From NCBI RefSeq assembly GCF_037976325.1, contig NZ_CP150265.1:2103501-2167500 (forward strand): DNA of 64,000 nt. The letters run 5' to 3'. Of the stretch, positions 56,354 to 64,000 are shown in pieces. Every line of letters starts with the position of its first letter. Position 1 is the first letter of the stretch. The stretch is from Paenibacillus sp. FSL K6-3182 (lineage in GTDB: Bacteria > Bacillota > Bacilli > Paenibacillales > Paenibacillaceae). Below the pieces are notes generated by a model. The model was not told the DNA's origin. It worked only from the letters and a program-made list of their open reading frames with translations, and made no database searches. The position numbers and the translations under genes were made by a program.

Positions 56354-56985
56354 TCGATTTTTTAAGAGGCAATGTCGTCCATCTAGAATCCGAATATATC
56401 GTTCTGGACGTAAGAGATACCGGCTATCGTGTATTTACTCCTAATCCGTATGCATTTGCAAAAAAAGAAGAGCCCGTCGTCGTCTATATTCATCATAACG
56501 TTCGCGAGGATGCTGTCTTGTTGTTTGGCTTTGAGACGAGAGAGGAGCAGACGCTGTTCCGCAAGCTGCTGGAGGTATCCGGCATTGGTCCACGGGTCGC
56601 TTTGGGCATTTTGTCAGGTGGTCGACCGGATGCGGTTATAGCCGCTATTCAGCAGGAAAATATAGCGTTTCTCATTAAGCTTCCGGGCATAGGGAAAAAA
56701 ACCGCACAGCGGATGATTCTAGATCTAAAGGACAAGCTGATCGGGGCGGGGCTGGATGGAGGTCTTTTGACTGCAGCAGGCGTTGCGCTTGATCTCACAT
56801 CGAGCAGGCATTCAGGTCAAGGCGCAGGCACCGCTTGGCAGGAAGCAAGGGAAGGGCTTGCTGCGCTGGGCTACACAGCAGCGGAGCTTGATAAAGCATG
56901 GAATGGATTGCAGCATAGCGTTACGGCGGAGGAATCAGTCGATTCTTTGATGAAGCGGGCTTTGCAGCAGCTATTTAAAGGTTAA
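56350..56985 (+). CDS. ruvA: Holliday junction branch migration protein RuvA
   Basis: A 211-residue junction-binding protein: an OB-fold start (MIDFLRGNVVHLESEYIVLD), tandem helix-hairpin-helix motifs (VSGIGPRVALGILSG and LPGIGKKTAQRMILDL) and a C-terminal RuvB-contacting domain. Coupled to ruvC; ruvB follows after 19 bases. Confidence 0.98.
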   Translation: MIDFLRGNVVHLESEYIVLDVRDTGYRVFTPNPYAFAKKEEPVVVYIHHNVREDAVLLFGFETREEQTLFRKLLEVSGIGPRVALGILSGGRPDAVIAAIQQENIAFLIKLPGIGKKTAQRMILDLKDKLIGAGLDGGLLTAAGVALDLTSSRHSGQGAGTAWQEAREGLAALGYTAAELDKAWNGLQHSVTAEESVDSLMKRALQQLFKG

Positions 56986-57004
56986 AGTAGGGAGATGAAG
57001 GCAG

Positions 57005-58006
57005 ATGGATGATAGAATCATTTCCGCCAACCTGATGATGGAAGATCAGGCAGTTGAGCTCAGCTTGCGTCCCCGTTATTTAGCCGAATATATTGGGCAA
57101 ACAAAAGCCAAGGAAAACTTGAAAATATATATTGAAGCAGCAAAATTGCGCAAAGAAGCGCTAGATCATGTACTGCTGTATGGTCCTCCAGGTCTTGGTA
57201 AAACGACTTTGTCGAACATTATTGCCAATGAGCTAGGAGTGAGCCTTCGCACGACATCGGGACCTGCAATTGAACGTCCTGGTGATCTTGCTGCACTGCT
57301 CACGAACCTGCAGGAAGGCGATGTACTCTTTATTGATGAAATTCATCGCCTTCATCGTACAGTAGAAGAAGTATTGTACCCGGCAATGGAAGACTTTGCA
57401 CTCGATATTATGATTGGCAAAGGGCCCAGCGCTCGATCGGTTCGACTCGATTTGCCGCCTTTTACCTTGATTGGCGCAACTACAAGAGCAGGGCTTTTAT
57501 CTGCACCGCTTCGTGATCGTTTTGGCGTAGTGAGCCGATTAGAATTTTATACGATGGATGAGCTTGCGTTTATCGTGGCTAGAACAGCAGAAATATTGAA
57601 CGTCAGCATTGTAGGTGAAGCGGCTTCTGAGATTGCAATGCGGTCTCGAGGAACACCGCGGATTGCGAATCGTCTTCTTAAACGAGTGCGTGATTTTGCG
57701 CAGGTGCGCGGCGACGGCGTGATCACACATGATATCGCGCGTTCGGCGCTTGAGCTGCTGCAGGTAGATAAAATGGGACTCGACCTCATCGATTTCAAAA
57801 TGCTGCAAGCAATGATGACTACTTTTGCCGGCAGGCCAGTTGGCCTTGATACGATTGCAGCAACGATAGGCGAAGAAAGCCAAACGATTGAGGATGTCTA
57901 TGAGCCGTATTTAATGCAAATTGGTTTTTTACAGCGAACGCCGCGAGGCCGGATTGCTACGGAAAACGCCTATCGTCACCTAGGTCTACCAATACCGGGG
58001 AGGTAG
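57005..58006 (+). CDS. ruvB: Holliday junction branch migration ATPase RuvB
   Basis: A 333-residue AAA+ motor. Walker [10 protein letters not shown] near residue 60, Walker [11 protein letters not shown] near 108, sensor [18 protein letters not shown] and a C-terminal winged helix ([14 protein letters not shown]). Drives branch migration with RuvA. Confidence 0.98.
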   Translation: MDDRIISANLMMEDQAVELSLRPRYLAEYIGQTKAKENLKIYIEAAKLRKEALDHVLLYGPPGLGKTTLSNIIANELGVSLRTTSGPAIERPGDLAALLTNLQEGDVLFIDEIHRLHRTVEEVLYPAMEDFALDIMIGKGPSARSVRLDLPPFTLIGATTRAGLLSAPLRDRFGVVSRLEFYTMDELAFIVARTAEILNVSIVGEAASEIAMRSRGTPRIANRLLKRVRDFAQVRGDGVITHDIARSALELLQVDKMGLDLIDFKMLQAMMTTFAGRPVGLDTIAATIGEESQTIEDVYEPYLMQIGFLQRTPRGRIATENAYRHLGLPIPGR

Positions 58007-58012
58007 TACGCC

Positions 58013-58480
58013 ATGAGTTCCAGAGCCAATGGTGCCGCTGAGAAACTTTATGTTATCTATGATGGCCATTGCAATCTGTGCCTGGGTTCCATTGCGAAGC
58101 TGAGGGAGCTTCATTCTAAAGCGGATTTGCATTATGTTCAAATTCAACAGTTGGAGGCAGCAGGCAGTACGGAACAGCTAATTCCTTCCGTTGGTCTGTT
58201 GAAATTTGAAGAGTTGTATGAGAAAATGCATGTTGCTGATGAGCAGGGGCAGCTCTTTGCTGGTGCGGATGGAATTGTCCGTATTTTAAGAACGGTAAAG
58301 GGCTTTCGCTGGCTATCCGTACTTTATCGAATACCTGGTATGAAAAGCATAGCAAATCGTCTGTACAAATTTGTAGCCAAAAGAAGATATGAATGGTTTG
58401 GATCTACAGAACAAAGCTGTTCCGTTAATGGCTGCGAATTGCCGCGGAAGAGGGAGGAGAACAACAGGAATGTCAATTAA
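58013..58480 (+). CDS. DCC-family thiol-disulfide oxidoreductase-like protein
   Basis: A 155-residue DUF393/DCC protein. The signature YDGHCNLCLGS near residues 16-26 gives the thioredoxin-like CxxC pair. ADGIVRILRT further on is also typical. The role of this family is poorly known. It starts 6 bases after ruvB and its end overlaps the next gene by 11 bases, so it rides on the ruv transcript. Confidence 0.9.
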   Translation: MSSRANGAAEKLYVIYDGHCNLCLGSIAKLRELHSKADLHYVQIQQLEAAGSTEQLIPSVGLLKFEELYEKMHVADEQGQLFAGADGIVRILRTVKGFRWLSVLYRIPGMKSIANRLYKFVAKRRYEWFGSTEQSCSVNGCELPRKREENNRNVN

Positions 58481-60590
58481 ACGGAATATGAAGCGTTACT
58501 TAATCATGACGATCGCAATTGTACTGCTCGCTACAGCTTGGACAGGCTCTCCATCACAGGCGGCAGTACCAAAGCTCGACAATATCCGAGTTGCTTTGTT
58601 CATGCAATTGCCTGGGAAATACGATGATACGACAGCAGCTGCCACATTTTCGTCAACGGGTGGAATGAGCATCGGTGTAAGGAAGCCTGATGGCATCAAT
58701 AATTGGTTTAATGTAGATGGAGCAGCTACAGCTCGATTCGCAGTTGACAGCTTTAAAGTCAAAGTGTACGAGAGCTCCACGTTTGCTTCAGCTCTAGCTG
58801 TGCAGAAACGTTTGCAAGCTTTGAAAGGTACTGCTTTTATAACCTCCCTTTCAAAAAATGGTGCAATCATCTATCAGGTTATTGAAGGTACATACAAAAC
58901 AGCTGCAGAAGCTGTGACTGCACAAACGAAGTGGAAAGGTGATAGTGAGCTGTCTAAGCTAGTTGGAGGCTCGAACTCGGTGGTTCAAGGCCCACTTCAT
59001 TTGGAGAGCGGTCCTTTGACCAGCAAAGCGGATGCGATAGCAGCAGCAAGCGGCTTCGGAGCAGTTGGCCTCGATACCTATGTTGCTATTCGTTCACAGC
59101 AAAGTGGATCAGCGTACTACTCGGTAATGGTAGGGGCGGCTGTATCAGCTGCTGAACTGCAAATTGTTAAAGCAGCTGCCGCAAATGCTTCAGGCGGAGC
59201 TGCATTGAAGGAGGCCGATGCTAGTTCGGCTTACTTGCTCATAAGAAATGATCATACCGTAACAGCCAAAGCTGAAAGCAGTACTGAGCTCTATATGTTT
59301 GCTGGCAACGATACGAAGGTTACGGTATCTCCAATCGGGAATGATCCAATTAAGCTAAACGAGCGGAGCGCTCGCAGCTATAGAGGACTATTTGAGCTTA
59401 GTATATTAAATGGACGGATGGCAGTAGTAAATGAACTTCCATTTGAACAATACTTATATTCAGTTGTAGGTGTGGAAATGTACCCTACATGGCCTATCGA
59501 AGCACTTAAGGCACAAGCGGTTGCTGCACGCACTTATGCTTTAAATCGAGGATTTGGTTTCCAAATCGCACATGTCGTGGATACGACTTTAAGCCAAGCT
59601 TATTACGGTGTAGGCTCAGAGCGGCCATCAACCATTGCTGCCGTCGAAGAGACAGCAGGCGAAGTTGCATTGTACAATGGAAAAGCAATTGATGCGATCT
59701 ATTCAGCCAACAGTGGTGGATTTACGGCTGATGCCAAAGAAGCGTGGGGGAATGCAGTTCCTTATATGCAGGCTGTCAAAAGCCCGGACGCTTCATCGGA
59801 GGTAGGTTTGAACAATTGGTACCGCGTTGTTGTCCCTAGCGGAGCAATTGGTTATATTAGAGAGGATTTACTAGCTGAGACAGGAGAAACGACAGCAGCA
59901 GGAAGTCGTATCATGCTAGTAAATACAAACGGCACAAAAGTACGCAAGCATCCACTTATACAGGATACGATCCCTGTCATTGCAACGGTTGACAATGGAA
60001 CACGGGTCGTTGTGCTGGATAAAAGTGTAGAATCCAATTCAATGACTTGGATACGTGGTCCTTACAGCGCACAAGAAATGTTAACAACGATTAACGGCAA
60101 AGTGAAAACTCCGGTCTCAGGTCCGCTCAAATCACTCGAAGTGAGCCAGCGCGGCGCTTCAGGACGTGCGACAGAAATTACAGCAAATGGACAAAAGCTA
60201 GCTGTTACTTATCCAATTGATTATCGTGCTGCACTAGGTGTACAGGGGTCCTTGCCTAGTACGTTGTTCCAGATTGAGGAAACCGCGAAGGTTGCTATGC
60301 TTGGTGCTGGAGCTACAACACGTACGAAGCCGTCGGATTCGAATCCTGTTTATATGATTAGTGCCGGAGGCACAAAAACAGAGGCGGTTAACGCTAACTT
60401 GTTTATATTAGATGGCAGCGGTAATATTCGCGCAGCTACGAAGGAGCCTTCATTCCGTTTTGTTGGGTCTGGCAACGGACACGGGGTCGGATTATCGCAA
60501 TACGGAGCATTAAGCCTAGCTCAGCAAGGGTATGACTATCAATATATTTTGAAATACTACTACAAAGATGTCACCATCGCTAAGGAATGA
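58470..60590 (+). CDS. SpoIID/LytB-domain protein with SPOR-like repeats
   Basis: A 706-residue exported protein. Signal peptide at residues 1-31 (ending SPSQAA). Two SPOR-like segments lie at about 85-150 and 180-235. The SpoIID/LytB domain follows: EQYLYSVVGVEMYPTWPIEALKAQ near 326-350 (key Glu in VGVEMYP), VAARTYALNR, and the end signature GNGHGVGLSQYGA near 670. An SH3-like insertion splits the domain (about 460-560). SpoIID-type enzymes are lytic transglycosylases; LytB is an amidase enhancer. The true spoIID gene normally lies elsewhere, so this is a paralogue. The start is ATG 58470 behind GGAGGAG. Confidence 0.9.
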   Translation: MSIKRNMKRYLIMTIAIVLLATAWTGSPSQAAVPKLDNIRVALFMQLPGKYDDTTAAATFSSTGGMSIGVRKPDGINNWFNVDGAATARFAVDSFKVKVYESSTFASALAVQKRLQALKGTAFITSLSKNGAIIYQVIEGTYKTAAEAVTAQTKWKGDSELSKLVGGSNSVVQGPLHLESGPLTSKADAIAAASGFGAVGLDTYVAIRSQQSGSAYYSVMVGAAVSAAELQIVKAAAANASGGAALKEADASSAYLLIRNDHTVTAKAESSTELYMFAGNDTKVTVSPIGNDPIKLNERSARSYRGLFELSILNGRMAVVNELPFEQYLYSVVGVEMYPTWPIEALKAQAVAARTYALNRGFGFQIAHVVDTTLSQAYYGVGSERPSTIAAVEETAGEVALYNGKAIDAIYSANSGGFTADAKEAWGNAVPYMQAVKSPDASSEVGLNNWYRVVVPSGAIGYIREDLLAETGETTAAGSRIMLVNTNGTKVRKHPLIQDTIPVIATVDNGTRVVVLDKSVESNSMTWIRGPYSAQEMLTTINGKVKTPVSGPLKSLEVSQRGASGRATEITANGQKLAVTYPIDYRAALGVQGSLPSTLFQIEETAKVAMLGAGATTRTKPSDSNPVYMISAGGTKTEAVNANLFILDGSGNIRAATKEPSFRFVGSGNGHGVGLSQYGALSLAQQGYDYQYILKYYYKDVTIAKE

Positions 60591-60600
60591 TTGAATCGAT

Positions 60601-61647
60601 ATGAACGTAGAATGGTTTGATTTTGAATTACCGGAACATTTAATTGCTCAAACGCCATTGCTTGACAGAACGGCCTCGAAATTGCTTGCATTAAACAAGC
60701 AAACAGGCGAATTGACGCACAATAGATTTACGGATTTAGAGCAGTATGTTAAGCCTGGAGACGTTCTAGTTCTAAATGACACTAGAGTTATTCCAGCCAG
60801 GTTAACGGGGATGAAGAGCGATACGGGTGCTAAGATTGAGCTATTGTTATTGAAACAGCTCGAGGATGGCAGCTGGGATGCGCTCGGAAAACCGGCTAAA
60901 CGTTTAAAGGTCGGCACCGCACTCTCCTTTGGAGATGATGGTGCAGGCAATCCGCTGCTGCGCGCTGTTGTTGAGCAAGAAGGCGAAATGGGCGGACGTA
61001 CGATACGTTTTGAATATGAGGGGATATTCCAGGAGCTGCTTGACCGTCTTGGAGAAATGCCATTGCCTCCGTATATCAAGGAAAGGCTTGAAGAACGCGA
61101 GCGATATCAAACCGTGTATTCCAAACATGCGGGATCAGCAGCAGCACCAACGGCTGGCTTGCATTTTACGGAAGAATTTCTTCAGCGTCTGCAAGCGAAG
61201 GGCGTTAAACTCGCCTACGTAACACTGCATGTTGGACTAGGCACATTCCGCCCGATGTCCGTTGACCTTGTTGAGGAGCATGAAATGCATGCAGAGTATT
61301 ATGAGCTGAGTGAACAAAATGCCGAAATAATTAATGAAGCCAAACGGAGCGGGGCACGTATTATCGCTGTAGGAACAACTTCATCTCGCACGCTGGAAAC
61401 TGTTGCTGCTCGCTTTGAAGGAAAAGCAATCGAAGCTTGCAACGGCTGGACATCTATTTTTATTTTCCCAGGTTACGAGTTTAAGCTTGTCAATGCATTA
61501 CTCACCAATTTTCATCTACCAAAGTCAACGCTCGTTATGCTTGTAAGTGCGCTGGCTGGACGAGATGCTGTCATGCACGCCTATGAAGAAGCGATTGCTC
61601 ATGAATATCGATTTTTCAGCTTTGGCGATGCCATGTTTATTTACTAA
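60601..61647 (+). CDS. queA: S-adenosylmethionine:tRNA ribosyltransferase-isomerase
   Basis: QueA attaches the cyclopentene ring in queuosine synthesis. The 348 residues carry [39 protein letters not shown] and [11 protein letters not shown]. It lies 10 bases after the SpoIID-like gene and 22 before tgt. Confidence 0.98.
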   Translation: MNVEWFDFELPEHLIAQTPLLDRTASKLLALNKQTGELTHNRFTDLEQYVKPGDVLVLNDTRVIPARLTGMKSDTGAKIELLLLKQLEDGSWDALGKPAKRLKVGTALSFGDDGAGNPLLRAVVEQEGEMGGRTIRFEYEGIFQELLDRLGEMPLPPYIKERLEERERYQTVYSKHAGSAAAPTAGLHFTEEFLQRLQAKGVKLAYVTLHVGLGTFRPMSVDLVEEHEMHAEYYELSEQNAEIINEAKRSGARIIAVGTTSSRTLETVAARFEGKAIEACNGWTSIFIFPGYEFKLVNALLTNFHLPKSTLVMLVSALAGRDAVMHAYEEAIAHEYRFFSFGDAMFIY

Positions 61648-61666
61648 TTAGGAATAGGAAGCGTGA

Positions 61667-62803
<1,137 letters not shown>

Positions 62804-62817
62804 AAGGAGGGATTTCG

Positions 62818-63135
62818 ATGTTGCAAGCAGCAGGTGAAGCAGGATCAACAAATATCCTACAAATGATTTGGCCTTTTGTGCTTATGTTTGCGGTTTTTTA
62901 TTTCTTGCTTATCCGTCCGCAGCAGAAGAAACAAAAGACTCGTGCAAGCATGCTTAACCAATTGAAGAAAGGCGATAAAATTTCAACAATTGGTGGATTG
63001 CATGGCACAGTCGTTGAGCTGAGTGACGATACGGTTGTTATTCGTGTCAACGATACAACTAAAATGACATTTGAGCGCAGCGCAATTAATACAATTATCA
63101 ACTCCGCACCAGCGTCGGTTGATTTAGAGAAATAA
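62818..63135 (+). CDS. yajC: Preprotein translocase subunit YajC
   Basis: A 105-residue accessory of SecDF: one membrane segment (about residues 16-35) and a short soluble domain (KKGDKISTIGGLHGTVVEL). The ATG at 62818 is preceded by AAAGGAGGG; the in-frame TTG 18 bases upstream overlaps that site. The queA-tgt-yajC order is widespread. Confidence 0.96.
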   Translation: MLQAAGEAGSTNILQMIWPFVLMFAVFYFLLIRPQQKKQKTRASMLNQLKKGDKISTIGGLHGTVVELSDDTVVIRVNDTTKMTFERSAINTIINSAPASVDLEK

Positions 63136-63140
63136 TTGAA

Positions 63141-63182
63141 AAAACCGATTGACATGCTTGCATGTCAGTCGGTTTTTTTTTT
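63141..63182. terminator. Bidirectional terminator after yajC
   Basis: AAAACCGATTGACATG pairs with CATGTCAGTCGGTTTT over CTTG, with T tracts on either strand, between convergent genes. Confidence 0.88.
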
Positions 63183-63191
63183 TGTAAATGT

Positions 63192-63587
63192 CTATTTCTT
63201 CATATTTACGCCAATCATACCGCCAAATGCGCCTGATAGGAGAGCGACACCTAGAAGAAGGATGCTGTGTACGGATAACGAAGCATTTGAAGCAAGAAAG
63301 CTGATAATGATAACGATTACGCCATAAAGCAAACCGAGCAATGCACCATTATACCAGCCTTTGTTCTCAGAGCGTCTTCCTGATGTAAAGCCCCCCGCTA
63401 GAGCTGCGAAGCCGTGAACCAGCATGGCGTTAGAGGGCAAACTGCTTTCCTTCATTGCCGTAAAATGCAAAAGCAGTGAGAGCAGCAATGCGCCTACTGC
63501 TAGCCAAATGATTGAAAAAAGCACTCCGGCAAGCAAAGGTGAAGCGATTAAAGGCGGCTTAGGTGCTTGTTTAACCGAACTCATCAT
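63192..63587 (-). CDS. TIGR04086-like membrane protein
   Basis: A 130/131-residue protein with four hydrophobic segments (about 17-42, 53-70, 80-99 and 105-127), matching the small Bacillota membrane family TIGR04086, function unknown. GGGGGG sits 3 bases before the ATG at 63587 and 6 bases before an ATG at 63584, so the second may be the real start. It is one of only two protein genes on the minus strand. Confidence 0.8.
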   Translation of the reverse strand: MMSSVKQAPKPPLIASPLLAGVLFSIIWLAVGALLLSLLLHFTAMKESSLPSNAMLVHGFAALAGGFTSGRRSENKGWYNGALLGLLYGVIVIIISFLASNASLSVHSILLLGVALLSGAFGGMIGVNMKK

Positions 63588-63813
63588 ATTCCCCCCAGCG
63601 TTATGAACGTATTACTTATCCATATGGTCAAGCTAGGTAGAATAGTACAGGAATTAGCTTGTCAGTATGGATTTATGAGCAGCTTATTCGGCATTGCCAT
63701 ATATTCGTATAAACAGCAGGAGTATGATGTTGTAACACGTAGGTCAGAATAGCTTTACGGACAAAACGCAGCTGGCATCAGCTCGAATGATAAAGACGAG
63801 GAGGCGGTTTCCT

Positions 63814-64000
63814 TTGGAATTTTGGGGCCTGTTGATCCGGACGATAATGATTTATTTCGTCGTATTTCTGATCATGCGTTTTATGGGAAAACGAGAAATC
63901 GGTAAACTTTCCGTGTTCGATCTCGTTATTTCAGTCATGATTGCTGAGATTGCAGTCATTGTTATTGAAGACATGGAGCGGGCGATGTGGGAAGGCATCT
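63814..64000 (+). CDS. DUF421 (YetF-like) membrane protein, 5' end only
   Basis: An open frame from TTG 63814, behind GAGGAGG (8-base spacing), runs off the window end after 62 codons. It begins with two hydrophobic segments around MRFMGKREIGKLSVFD, the signature of DUF421/YetF membrane proteins. The soluble C-terminal domain would lie outside the window. Role unknown. Confidence 0.85.
   Translation, partial: MEFWGLLIRTIMIYFVVFLIMRFMGKREIGKLSVFDLVISVMIAEIAVIVIEDMERAMWEGI

Noticed and set aside
63567..63752. Small + strand open frame between the TIGR04086-like gene and the DUF421 gene
   Set aside because: No Shine-Dalgarno on the + strand; the C-run before it is the ribosome binding site of the minus-strand gene.

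Overview
The window reads as one stretch of chromosome from an endospore-forming Bacillota, most likely Paenibacillus or a close relative in the Paenibacillaceae. The evidence is the Bacillus-like order tig-clpX-lonB-lonA-engB-hem, spoVID-valS-folC, spoIIB-maf-radC-mreBCD-minCD-spoIVFAB-rplU-prp-rpmA-spo0B-obg-pheB-pheA, and bofC-ruvAB-queA-tgt-yajC. On top of this come traits that differ from Bacillus subtilis: ruvC, an RNase E/G, a fused cobA-hemD, a sirC-type gene inside the hem operon, and murC directly after folC. Almost every gene is on the + strand. I see no phage, transposase, CRISPR array or rRNA; there is one tRNA (Arg-UCU, minus strand).

Layout. 1-2.4 kb: P-loop kinase-like protein, a divergent LysR regulator/HPP membrane protein pair with a palindrome between them, tRNA-Arg. 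2.5-14.6 kb: proteostasis block (YsoA-like protein, trigger factor, ClpP, ClpX, LonB, LonA, EngB) with ispG inserted, and a block of about 100-bp tandem repeats just upstream of lonB. 14.8-16.2 kb: a DUF4309-type lipoprotein and speD. 16.3-26.6 kb: tetrapyrrole operon hemA-hemX-sirC-hemC-cobA/hemD-hemB-hemL, then an RluA-type pseudouridine synthase and spoVID. 26.6-32.5 kb: valine T-box, valS, folC, murC. 32.5-33.4 kb: a gene-free, repeat-containing and compositionally odd stretch. 33.4-45 kb: spoIIB, DUF4321 gene, maf, radC, mreBCD, minCD, rodA, spoIVFA/FB, rng. 45-52.4 kb: rplU-prp-rpmA, spo0B, obg, then pheB-hom-thrB-pheA. 52.5-54.9 kb: a SafA-like LysM spore coat gene with 19 tandem 12-residue repeats. 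55-64 kb: bofC, ruvCAB, a DCC thiol oxidoreductase, a SpoIID/LytB protein, queA-tgt-yajC, a TIGR04086-type membrane gene (minus strand) and the 5' end of a DUF421 gene.

Themes. Many genes serve division, cell shape and sporulation: MreBCD, MinCD, RodA, MurC, SpoIIB, Spo0B and Obg (initiation), SpoIVFA/FB and BofC (sigma-K checkpoint), SpoVID and SafA (coat morphogenesis). The heme operon appears able to branch to siroheme. Prp and L27 sit together with the L27 N-terminal extension that Prp removes.

The least explained signals are noncoding: the tandem repeat array ending on the lonB ribosome binding site, a diverged relative of it upstream of ispG, and the repeat region at 32.5-33.4 kb. I found no clear new multi-gene system; these elements are the best leads. 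All family assignments come from reading motifs and gene order, not from database searches.
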